Source of the DNA: Lachnospiraceae bacterium
Lineage (GTDB): Bacteria; Bacillota; Clostridia; Lachnospirales; Lachnospiraceae
Assembly (NCBI GenBank): GCA_031285465.1
Contig: JAITWD010000270.1
Span: 1 to 7,533, forward strand
Direction of reading: 5' to 3'
DNA: 7,533 nt
The position numbers and the translations under genes were made by a program. Positions 1-6,382 of this stretch are shown here, piece by piece. A model generated the notes under the pieces. That model had not been told where the DNA came from. It made no database searches and saw only the letters and a list, made by a program, of their open reading frames with translations. How positions within the stretch are numbered: the stretch's first letter is position 1; each line of letters begins with the position of its first letter.

Positions 1-1535
1 AAGTCGATAAAATCAATCGCTCCACTGCCTTCATATGTAAAATACAACGCATACACCCCTTTTTCCGGTGAAGCTACATTACCATAGATTTCGCTCCACG
101 CGGTGTCGCTAGACGGTACCAACACTTCACCAATTAAGATCTCTTCCTTTTGTTTCATCTTAGGAACCAGTGAGATAATAAATTTACCGTTACCCTCACC
201 GCGTAATCTCATTTTTATCTGCCGTAAGGATTGTATTGCAAAATATTTATAGCCGATCGTCGTCCCCGCTTTTATATTGGTGATATATTGGTACGGGCAC
301 CGTTGATCTTGCTGCAGCACTGCCGCATCCGGTTCCATATCGGGACTATCCTGGGTTAAAAATGGATACTCCATCTTCATAATGGTCGGATTTGATTCTA
401 CGGCTCCCTTTTGTCCGGTTAATTGGCAGCAGATATAAGCGGGATATCTGCCCGTCCCCTGTAACGGCCCCTGATTTAAACCGCAAGAGGTTACTTCGAC
501 CTGATCGATCGAGCCATCAACATTAAAATAAATCGGTTGTGCCAATCCCTGACGACTAAACATTGTTCGATTCGTTTGACGATGGTAAAAGACATACCAA
601 TTTCCGTTTACACATTCAATGCTGCCATGGGTATTACCAATGGCGTTTAAAGCTGCCGCTTGGGCTCGTCCGTTTAAATTGATGTCTCCAATATCAATCA
701 GGGTTCCCCCATACTTAAAACCGGAGTCTGGCTTGTCACTGCGCGCATAACATAATTCATGGCTTAGTACCGAAGAATAGATAAAGTAATAGGTGCCGTT
801 GATTTTACGAATCGAGCTGGCTTCAAAAAATTCGTGTCCTTCAAAACCGGTTCCTGCTCCCTGATGCAGATCGGGTAACAAGGCTTTGGGTTTTACCCGC
901 AAGGTAAGCATATCCGCTTCCAATTGCATCACCTGCGATCCCTTTTTCTGATTGATAATATCTGCGTGCATTGGGGCATTGCCGGAATATAAATATATCG
1001 ACTGATCCTCATCAATCAAGATGCCCGGATCAAACTGAATCAAATCGTCTGCTTTTTGACCCAAGGGAACTCCGTCTGGATGTTTAACTAGTCCCATATA
1101 TTGATAGGCACCTGCCGGTGTATCACAAACTGCTACCCCAATTTCCGGCAGAACATCCAGACAATAGTATAAATAGTATTTTCCGTCCAATCCTTTTACT
1201 ACATCCGGCGCCCACATCGCATGCATACCCAGTGGATTTAGTGCCTTCGGCCCTTTTGGGACCACATCGGCTGGAGGATTTGGCGGTGGTGCTGTCTGCG
1301 GTGCCAAGTTGCGCGGATCTTGCTCGCTCTTGTAGATGACACCTTCATATTTCCAATTGGTCAGATCGGTGATATCCGCTGAATAGCATACATAATCATT
1401 TAAACAGTAATGAGCGCCATCAAATCGATCATGACTACCATAAATATATAAACGCTCACCAAATACATGTGGTTCACCATCTGGAATGTATTCAAAGGAT
1501 GGTAAATATGGATTATAAACCTGATTCTTACTCAT
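1..1535 (-). CDS. Family 43 glycoside hydrolase (arabinofuranosidase/xylosidase-like), 3' end cut by window
   Basis: The frame is open from ATG at 1535 to the left edge, giving 511 complete codons and no stop. The N-terminus (NPYLPSFEYIPDGEPHVFGE, residues 8-27) is typical of GH43 five-bladed beta-propeller enzymes. The three acidic residues of the family can be placed: Asp19 as base, Asp111 (MWAPDV) as pKa modulator and Glu238 (EFFEASS) as proton donor. His303 in GNTHGS is also usual. Residues about 420-511 form a beta-rich tail ending DFIDF, resembling a CBM6-like carbohydrate-binding domain. Known family members remove arabinose or xylose side groups from plant polysaccharides; the exact substrate cannot be read here. 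There is no signal peptide, so I infer action in the cytoplasm on imported oligosaccharides. A proline-rich loop (residues 79-88) sits between the first blades. The start is supported by AGAGGAAG at 1543-1550, 7 bases upstream. The downstream neighbour lies outside the window. Confidence 0.93.
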   Translation of the reverse strand, partial: MSKNQVYNPYLPSFEYIPDGEPHVFGERLYIYGSHDRFDGAHYCLNDYVCYSADITDLTNWKYEGVIYKSEQDPRNLAPQTAPPPNPPADVVPKGPKALNPLGMHAMWAPDVVKGLDGKYYLYYCLDVLPEIGVAVCDTPAGAYQYMGLVKHPDGVPLGQKADDLIQFDPGILIDEDQSIYLYSGNAPMHADIINQKKGSQVMQLEADMLTLRVKPKALLPDLHQGAGTGFEGHEFFEASSIRKINGTYYFIYSSVLSHELCYARSDKPDSGFKYGGTLIDIGDINLNGRAQAAALNAIGNTHGSIECVNGNWYVFYHRQTNRTMFSRQGLAQPIYFNVDGSIDQVEVTSCGLNQGPLQGTGRYPAYICCQLTGQKGAVESNPTIMKMEYPFLTQDSPDMEPDAAVLQQDQRCPYQYITNIKAGTTIGYKYFAIQSLRQIKMRLRGEGNGKFIISLVPKMKQKEEILIGEVLVPSSDTAWSEIYGNVASPEKGVYALYFTYEGSGAIDFID

Positions 1536-1572
1536 GTTACATCTTCCTCTCAATTTATTTGTTGCTACCTTT

Positions 1573-1600
1573 ATTTTATCAAAATTTCCAAAAAATGCAA
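1573..1600 (-). promoter_or_regulatory. Candidate promoter of the GH43 gene
   Basis: Read on the minus strand, a -35-like TTGCAT (1595-1600) is followed after 16 bases by TAAAAT (1573-1578). TAAAAT is preceded by TGA, which makes an extended -10 element (TGnTAAAAT). Transcription would start near 1566 and give a leader of about 30 bases containing the ribosome binding site. The -35 match is weak and the extended -10 match is good. I saw no clear CcpA or AraR operator around it. Confidence 0.5.
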
Positions 1601-1716
1601 CCATTTCATTATTTCTGTTAAATCAAAAAAATTTTCTATTTTTCGGAAACCTTTTATTCTTCTATTCGTTATTTATATTAGCACTAGAAGAAGATGGCAA
1701 TATCCATATTAAAAAC

Positions 1717-1723
1717 AAAGGAG
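1717..1723 (+). promoter_or_regulatory. Ribosome binding site that sets the XRE regulator start
   Basis: AAAGGAG lies 9 bases before ATG at 1733. The earlier in-frame ATG at 1694 has only purine-rich DNA of no clear Shine-Dalgarno spacing before it. Starting there would add 13 residues outside the conserved domain, so 1733 is preferred. Confidence 0.85.
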
Positions 1724-1732
1724 ATAAATACT

Positions 1733-2065
1733 ATGTCAACAGGTGAACGAATCAGATTACTCAGGAAAACCTTAGGACTTACCCAAAGTAAGTTCGCAGA
1801 ACGTATCAACATCTCAACCAGCTATATGGCTGAGTTAGAAGTCAGTAACAAGAAAAATATTAGCCGAATCCTCCGCCTAATTAGCAGCGAATTCAATGTG
1901 GATGAACATTGGCTTCACACTGGCGAAGGTACGATGTATCACGAAGCAGCCGAGGCCAATCTGGCTAAAGCAACTGGAATTTTCCGCTCTCTCAGTCCTT
2001 CCTTCCAAGAAAGTACCCTGGCCGTACTTAATATAATTTCTGACTTATATAAAACTAGTATCTAA
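1733..2065 (+). CDS. XRE-family helix-turn-helix transcriptional regulator
   Basis: The protein has 110 residues. Residues 4-65 form a Cro/CI-type DNA-binding domain: GERIRLLRKTLGLTQSKFAE begins the fold, and LTQSKFAERINISTSYMAELE carries the turn and recognition helix. The following stretch, NVDEHWLHTGEGTMY, is the usual end of this domain in phage-repressor-like regulators. The last 40 residues are probably helical and may form a dimer interface. There is no peptidase, metal-binding or membrane segment. No phage gene lies nearby, so it looks like a stand-alone chromosomal regulator. It is divergent from the GH43 gene, and control of that gene is possible but not shown. A shared hairpin terminator follows its stop. 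Its target and inducer cannot be read from sequence. Confidence 0.92.
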   Translation: MSTGERIRLLRKTLGLTQSKFAERINISTSYMAELEVSNKKNISRILRLISSEFNVDEHWLHTGEGTMYHEAAEANLAKATGIFRSLSPSFQESTLAVLNIISDLYKTSI

Positions 2066-2089
2066 CAGCACCAGTAACATATCGGATGA

Positions 2090-2143
2090 GCCGAACAAAA
2101 AAATAGCTCCTTTCTCACTACAGGTGCTATTTTTTTATTCGGC
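2090..2143. terminator. Bidirectional intrinsic terminator between XRE gene and tgt
   Basis: GCCGAA (2090-2095) pairs with TTCGGC (2138-2143). Inside it, AAAAAAATAGC (2097-2107) pairs with GCTATTTTTTT (2126-2136), and CC (2109-2110) pairs with GG (2123-2124) across one T/T mismatch. The loop is 12 bases. The core AGC-CC/GG-GCT hairpin is followed by seven T on the plus strand, and by seven T on the minus strand as well, so it can terminate both converging genes. It begins 25 bases after the XRE stop and ends 5 bases from the tgt stop. Confidence 0.88.
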
Positions 2144-2148
2144 AGACA

Positions 2149-3279
2149 CTATTTATTGGCTGAAAATCCGGCTATTTTTTCCTTTTTATAATTTGAAAAT
2201 CTTCCTTCATCCAATGCTGTCCTAATTTCTGCCATCATGGTATTATAAAAATATAGATTATGCAGCACACATAGGCGCATTCCCAGCATTTCGCCGGATT
2301 TCAATAAATGGCGTAAATAGGCGCGGCTATAATGCTGGCAAGCAGGGCACTTACACCCCACTTCGATCGGACGAGAATCAAGCTGATACTTTTGATTGAA
2401 CAGGTTTAGCTTGCCCTGATTGGTGTATAAGTGTCCATGGCGGCCATTTCTGCTGGGATAGACACAATCAAAAAAATCAACCCCGCGCGAAACTGCTTCC
2501 AATATATTTTCCGGTGTCCCCACACCCATCAGGTAGGTGGGCTTATCCATTGGCAGATGCTCCACCACCACTTCTAAAATATGATACATCTCGTCATGGG
2601 ATTCTCCTACGGCCAAGCCACCGATAGCATAACCATCTAAATCCAATTCGGAAATCCGTTTGGCATGTTCCACCCGAACCTCATCATAAACCGCCCCCTG
2701 ATTGATGCCAAACAGCAGTTGTTTTTGATTAATTGTATCCGGTAAACCGTTTAAATGCGCCAGCTCCTTTTGACAGCGAAGTAACCAGCGGGTGGTTCGT
2801 TCCACCGATTCCTTGACATAGCTGAGATCGGCTGTGCTGGGAGGACATTCGTCAAAAGCCATGGCAATTGTAGAGGCCAAATTGGACTGGATTCTCATAC
2901 TTTCTTCCGGCCCCATAAAAATCTTGCGGCCATCTACATGTGAATGAAAGTAAACCCCTTCTTCTTTTATTTTACGCAATTTCGCCAAAGAAAACACTTG
3001 GAATCCGCCCGAATCCGTTAAGATTGGTTTGTCCCATACCATAAACCGAGACAGACCACCCAACTGCTTGATAATCAAATCACCGGGACGTACGTGAAGA
3101 TGGTAGGTATTTGATAACTGTACCTGCGTGTTTATTTCCAACAAATCCTGGGTTGAAACACCGCCTTTTATTGCCGCCGCTGTCCCCACATTCATAAAGA
3201 CCGGTGTCTCGATCACACCATGAACCGTATCTAATGATCCACGTTTGGCTAACCCCTCGCGTTTTATTAATTTATACAT
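2149..3279 (-). CDS. tgt: tRNA-guanine(34) transglycosylase (queuosine pathway)
   Basis: This cytoplasmic enzyme exchanges guanine-34 of GUN-anticodon tRNAs for the queuosine precursor preQ1. The protein has 376 residues, the usual bacterial length. Key residues are visible: Asp89 in DSGGFQVFSL, Asp143 in MAFDECPP, GG at 220-221 in AIGGLAVGE, and the nucleophile Asp271 in VDFFDCVYPSRNGRHG. The zinc site is Cys309, Cys311, Cys314 and His340. Cys145 and Val224 match the positions associated with preQ1 rather than queuine in the Zymomonas enzyme. The motif after the nucleophile reads YPSRNGRHG instead of the commoner PTRxARNG, and the substrate loop reads GINQG instead of GIVQG. I chose ATG at 3279 because AAGAGG lies 5 bases upstream and homologues begin at this point. 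The frame stays open up to 3375, but that extension is not family-like. No other queuosine gene is in the window. Confidence 0.96.
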   Translation of the reverse strand: MYKLIKREGLAKRGSLDTVHGVIETPVFMNVGTAAAIKGGVSTQDLLEINTQVQLSNTYHLHVRPGDLIIKQLGGLSRFMVWDKPILTDSGGFQVFSLAKLRKIKEEGVYFHSHVDGRKIFMGPEESMRIQSNLASTIAMAFDECPPSTADLSYVKESVERTTRWLLRCQKELAHLNGLPDTINQKQLLFGINQGAVYDEVRVEHAKRISELDLDGYAIGGLAVGESHDEMYHILEVVVEHLPMDKPTYLMGVGTPENILEAVSRGVDFFDCVYPSRNGRHGHLYTNQGKLNLFNQKYQLDSRPIEVGCKCPACQHYSRAYLRHLLKSGEMLGMRLCVLHNLYFYNTMMAEIRTALDEGRFSNYKKEKIAGFSANK

Positions 3280-3378
3280 AACAACCTCTTTCTTATTGTA
3301 AAAATTACTTTTTTTTCCCGAACTGTTGTTGTATACTAATCTATAGTAACATTTTACGCAACAGGAAAGGAGCACTAT
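3280..3378. promoter_or_regulatory. Shared divergent promoter region of tgt and aroC
   Basis: This 99-bp gap must hold the start signals for both genes. For tgt (minus), a candidate is TTGCGT (3356-3361), a 17-base spacer and TAGTAT (3333-3338). For aroC (plus), TATACT (3332-3337) or TATAGT (3342-3347) could be the -10, with no good -35. The tgt and aroC -10 candidates overlap almost completely. A 5-bp inverted repeat TACTA/TAGTA (3334-3338 and 3344-3348) lies here too. Ribosome binding sites are AAGAGG (3285-3290, minus) for tgt and AAAGGAG (3366-3372, plus) for aroC. Confidence 0.5.
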
Positions 3379-4512
3379 ATGTCTGGTTCAACACTTGGAA
3401 CCCATTTTAAAATATCAACCTGGGGGGAATCCCACGGCACCGGAATTGGTGTCGTCATTGATGGCTGTCCGGCCGGAGTTGAGCTTTGCGAAGCGGATAT
3501 TCAGACCTATCTGGACCGCCGCAAACCAGGACAAACCCCCTATACATCGCCGCGCCAAGAGGCCGATTTGGTCCACCTCCAAGCAGGGGTTTTTGACGGC
3601 AAAACCACCGGCACTCCGATTAGCCTGGTGATTTATAATACCAATCAAAAATCCCGCGATTACAGCGAAATTGCCTCATACTACCGACCGGGACATGCGG
3701 ATTACAGCTTTGATGCGAAATATGGCTTTCGCGATTACCGCGGCGGCGGACGATCTTCCGGGCGGGAAACCGCCGGACGAGTAGCGGCCGGAGCCGTGGC
3801 AGCAAAAATATTATCGCACCTTAACATTTTTATTCTGACTTATACCAGAGCAATCGGACCAGTTGCCATTACCGCAACAGCCGATCAGCTCCTTCAGGCG
3901 AAGCGCAGCAGTCTAATCCAGCAGATCCGTCACCATCCGTTACAGATGCCCGATCCGCAAGCGGCCGAAAAAGCCAGTCATTATCTGGATCAATGTATCC
4001 GCAATAAGGATTCTGCCGGTGGCATCATCGAAGCTATTATCACCGGTCTGCCCGCTGGTATTGGCGAACCGGTCTTTGATAAGCTGGATGCCAGACTTGC
4101 CGCCGCCATTCTTTCGATTGGTGCCGTCAAAGGTTTTGAAGTCGGATCCGGCTTTTTGGCCGCTGCCAGTACCGGATCGAACAATAATGATAGCTACACC
4201 ATCAGTCATAGCGGCCAGATTCAAAAAAACTCCAACCATGCCGGTGGTATTTTAGGCGGAATCAGTGATGGCAGCCCCGTTATTTTCCGTGCTGCCATTA
4301 AACCGACGCCCTCCATTGCCACGACGCAAACCACCATTAATACATCCGGTGAAGAGATTTCCGTTTGTATTACCGGACGCCATGATCCGGTTATCGTTCC
4401 CCGTGCCGTAGTAGTGGTGGAGGCAATGACCGCACTTACGGTACTGGATCTATTGTTGGCTAATATGGGAGCAAAAATCGACTATCTGGAAAAAATTTAT
4501 AAACGACCATAA
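3379..4512 (+). CDS. aroC: Chorismate synthase
   Basis: The enzyme catalyses the last shikimate-pathway step, converting 5-enolpyruvylshikimate 3-phosphate to chorismate with reduced FMN as cofactor. The 377-residue protein is full length. The three family signatures are present: GESHG at 16-20 (catalytic His19), RPGHADYSFDAKYG from 103 (His106) followed by GGGRSSGRET at 122-131, and GRHDPVIVPRA from 333 (Asp336). The phosphate- and FMN-binding region DRRKPGQ (46-52) is intact. The start is supported by AAAGGAG 6 bases upstream and by the family-like MSGSTLGTHFKISTWGESHG. No other aromatic-pathway gene is adjacent, so it is a detached aro gene here. Its last 16 bases overlap the 3' end of the convergent acyltransferase-like gene. 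G+C content appears higher than in the flanking genes. No stand-alone terminator follows its stop; a hairpin at 4530-4567 inside the opposing gene is the only candidate. Confidence 0.98.
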   Translation: MSGSTLGTHFKISTWGESHGTGIGVVIDGCPAGVELCEADIQTYLDRRKPGQTPYTSPRQEADLVHLQAGVFDGKTTGTPISLVIYNTNQKSRDYSEIASYYRPGHADYSFDAKYGFRDYRGGGRSSGRETAGRVAAGAVAAKILSHLNIFILTYTRAIGPVAITATADQLLQAKRSSLIQQIRHHPLQMPDPQAAEKASHYLDQCIRNKDSAGGIIEAIITGLPAGIGEPVFDKLDARLAAAILSIGAVKGFEVGSGFLAAASTGSNNNDSYTISHSGQIQKNSNHAGGILGGISDGSPVIFRAAIKPTPSIATTQTTINTSGEEISVCITGRHDPVIVPRAVVVVEAMTALTVLDLLLANMGAKIDYLEKIYKRP

Positions 4513-5291
4513 GCCGAACCGATCTGACCGCCTGCAAAAAGCCATTCTTTTACCTTTTTTTGCAGGCCAGTCTGTTCCGGCAATTGTGCCATGGGCGTGT
4601 CTGGTGGCACCGGAAAGATCCATGCCATAAAGTCCTTGTTTTCTTTCTTCCACTCCAAAATCTCAAACTGCTGTTGAAATTTTATAATGTTTGCCTCCGG
4701 TGGTAACAGCTCTGGTAATGCCGGGCTTAATAACCACGATTCACACACATACGGCCGCGCGATCATTTCACCAAAATACGTTTTTATAAATTTTTTCGCT
4801 TCACGGTAGGATTGCCCGCATTTTTCCGGAGTCAATTGGGCATCCGAAGGAATATGGATACTGATTACCGGTTCACCCCTTATCGAAACAAACTCATATT
4901 CCAGTTCCCCAATCCGAAACAACACCATCGCCATCTGTCTAGTCACCCACCAATCGCGATCAAAGGCATAAAAACCATATTTATTTTTATGTTCCTTTAA
5001 AAATCGAGTGAAGCATCCCATCGTGGCAGTAAAAACAGCCGTATCGATTCCCATCTTCCTATAATTATCATACGTATAAGCCAAGCTGCTGAGCATATAT
5101 TGCAACATTAACAAGCCTCGTTCATCGGATTTAAAACCCTTTTTTAAAACCAATCGTGCCGTTTCTCTCGTTGATAGATCAGATGAAATTAAATCTGGAA
5201 CTATGTTCTGATCCACCTCCATTGGTTGAAACTGTGCTTGTACTTCCACAGGAATGCCAATCATTTCACATAGTTTTGATACTCTGACCAT
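4497..5291 (-). CDS. Acyltransferase-domain protein (NAT_N plus GNAT-like C-terminal domain)
   Basis: The protein has 264 residues from ATG 5291 and resembles the two-domain 'acyltransferase domain-containing' family of Bacillota: a helical N-terminal domain (about 1-140) and a GNAT-like C-terminal domain (about 141-264). Visible conserved stretches are FDRDWW (110-115), RIGELEYE (126-133), ISIHIPSDA (143-151), CESWLLSP (183-190), NIIKFQQQFEI (201-211) and LPEQTGLQK (237-245), with GGQIGSAYG near the end. No signal peptide or membrane segment is present. The acceptor substrate of this family is not established, so only transfer of an acyl group is suggested. ATG 5291 begins 4 bases after the lactonase stop; a TTG at 5336 in the same frame would overlap that gene by 41 bases and adds residues that do not look family-like. 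It is the last visible gene of the U32-lactonase cluster. Its end overlaps aroC by 16 bases. Confidence 0.85.
   Translation of the reverse strand: MVRVSKLCEMIGIPVEVQAQFQPMEVDQNIVPDLISSDLSTRETARLVLKKGFKSDERGLLMLQYMLSSLAYTYDNYRKMGIDTAVFTATMGCFTRFLKEHKNKYGFYAFDRDWWVTRQMAMVLFRIGELEYEFVSIRGEPVISIHIPSDAQLTPEKCGQSYREAKKFIKTYFGEMIARPYVCESWLLSPALPELLPPEANIIKFQQQFEILEWKKENKDFMAWIFPVPPDTPMAQLPEQTGLQKKVKEWLFAGGQIGSAYGRL
4530..4567. repeat. Perfect 11-bp inverted repeat just past aroC, inside the opposing gene
   Basis: GCCTGCAAAAA (4530-4540) pairs perfectly with TTTTTGCAGGC (4557-4567), around a 16-base loop. It begins 18 bases after the aroC stop and falls in the codons for a conserved LQKK...LFAGG segment near the end of the acyltransferase-like protein. 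The A/T part lies at the top of the stem and no T tract follows it, so it is not a classical intrinsic terminator. It could still stall polymerase or protect the aroC 3' end. Confidence 0.45.
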
Positions 5292-5295
5292 ACCA

Positions 5296-6378
5296 TCACC
5301 GAAGCTTATGGATATAGATGCAGTTTGGTGTTTCAATATACAATGGTTTAGTACGCATTAGAAATTGCTTCTTCTCAAAATCCATTTGAAAAATAGTAAT
5401 TTCATCGCTGTCATGATTTAATGAAGCAAAGTGCTGGCCTCCCGGAAAGACACCTAACGTTTTTGGGTAATCCCCACTGATATCATTGCTGCAAACTAAG
5501 GTTAATTTGCCTTCTGAATCATTGACTTCATAGATGGTAGCTGCATTTTTTCCGGCAATGGAACAGAATAAATATTTTCCATCATCTGACATTTCTAAAT
5601 CAGAAGCACCGGATCCCGAAGCTTTATCCTTCGCATCCATCACCGATACCGACTCAATAAACTCAAACTTAGGACCGTTCGGGGTACAGTTATACTTATA
5701 TATTTCAATGGTATTCTTTAATTCACATAATACATAAGCATATTCCTCGTCTGGACTAAAGCAGATCATCCGCGGCGCCGAATCCAACGGACATCTTAAA
5801 ATATCAGCCACAGTTAATTTCCCGGCCTCATAGTCAATTTTATATATTTTTACATGATCGAGACCACCATCGACCGCGCACAGATAATTTTGCTTTACCG
5901 GAGTTAATTTAACGCAATTGACATGAGGCTTGGAATTTCTTTCAGCAATATTCCGGCCCATTCCTTTATGAAAAACACCATCGGCAATCCCTTCAATTCC
6001 TCCGTCTTCACGCAGCCGCATCATCGATACTCGACCATCGTGATAACCGCCCACAAATAAAAAGCGGTTTTGATTGTCGACATCAACATAGCATCCGCGG
6101 ATCCCCCCAATGGGTTTGCCATTAATTTTTTCTAAATCTCCATCCGGTAAGATCCGAAAAGCCTCGACCCCTTCATCTGCAATCGAGTATAGAAATTTGC
6201 CGTTCTTTGACACCGTCAAATGCGAAGGGTTATTAATCGGCACCACCTTACGCGACTTCATCACGCCAGCCACAATATCAACATCATAAATATGAATCCC
6301 AATACTGGTTCCATGGGTATAGGTCCCTACATAGGCCACATAAGTGCCCCCTTTTATGGATTCGGATACTTGATTCAT
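5296..6378 (-). CDS. Lactonase-family seven-bladed beta-propeller protein
   Basis: The 360-residue protein fits the lactonase family (6-phosphogluconolactonase Pgl/YbhE type, PF10282), with repeated blades ending in SPDEEYAYV-, SDDGKYLFC- and FPGGQHFAS-like turns. It starts YVAYVGTYTHGTSIGIHIYD, a family hallmark. Landmarks are PHVN with His152, DGGLDHVKIY (170-179), APRM with Arg203 and CELKNTIEIY with Glu219. Where many members have SNRG in blade six this one has SIAG (273-276), and PR in the last blade is PK (305-306), so a conserved arginine seems absent and lactonase activity is uncertain. No signal peptide is visible, so it is probably cytoplasmic. The start has an excellent AGGAGGAG at 6386-6393 lying in the last codons of the upstream U32 gene. 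Both neighbours are 4 bases away, which suggests one mRNA. No pentose-phosphate gene is nearby to support a sugar-lactone role. Confidence 0.88.
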   Translation of the reverse strand: MNQVSESIKGGTYVAYVGTYTHGTSIGIHIYDVDIVAGVMKSRKVVPINNPSHLTVSKNGKFLYSIADEGVEAFRILPDGDLEKINGKPIGGIRGCYVDVDNQNRFLFVGGYHDGRVSMMRLREDGGIEGIADGVFHKGMGRNIAERNSKPHVNCVKLTPVKQNYLCAVDGGLDHVKIYKIDYEAGKLTVADILRCPLDSAPRMICFSPDEEYAYVLCELKNTIEIYKYNCTPNGPKFEFIESVSVMDAKDKASGSGASDLEMSDDGKYLFCSIAGKNAATIYEVNDSEGKLTLVCSNDISGDYPKTLGVFPGGQHFASLNHDSDEITIFQMDFEKKQFLMRTKPLYIETPNCIYIHKLR

Positions 6379-6382
6379 TTAT

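Larger units (their letters stand above)
1536..1732. other. Divergent A+T-rich intergenic region
   Basis: This 197-bp non-coding stretch lies between the GH43 gene (leftward) and the XRE regulator (rightward). It holds the GH43 promoter candidate and the regulator's ribosome binding site. For the regulator, the best -10 candidate is TATATT at 1674-1679, with no convincing -35 partner. The region is very rich in A and T tracts. I found no strong inverted repeat that could be named as an operator. The rightward reading frame through it (1534-1746) encodes a low-complexity hydrophobic peptide and is not supported as a gene. Confidence 0.6.

Noticed and set aside
1118..1339. 73-residue plus-strand frame opposite the GH43 gene
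   Set aside because: It is antisense to a clearly conserved coding region and shows no recognisable domain or ribosome binding site.
1601..1620. Possible catabolite-repression (cre) site near TGAAATGGTTGCA upstream of GH43
   Set aside because: It lacks the central CG and the conserved 3' half of the cre consensus, so the match is too weak to report.
1694..1732. Upstream ATG giving a 123-residue XRE regulator
   Set aside because: AAAGGAG is spaced correctly for ATG 1733, and the extra 13 residues are outside the conserved domain.
1534..1746. 70-residue plus-strand reading frame across the GH43-XRE intergenic region
   Set aside because: It encodes low-complexity Phe/Leu-rich sequence from A+T-rich DNA, has no good ribosome binding site, and overlaps the promoter region and the start of the XRE gene in another frame.
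3280..3375. 32-residue N-terminal extension of Tgt
   Set aside because: The extension would cover the tgt-aroC promoter region, is not family-like, and ATG 3279 has its own ribosome binding site and gives the normal length.
3415..4255. Several short frames (61-99 residues) on both strands within aroC
   Set aside because: aroC is conserved through this region; these are shadow frames in its G+C-richer sequence.
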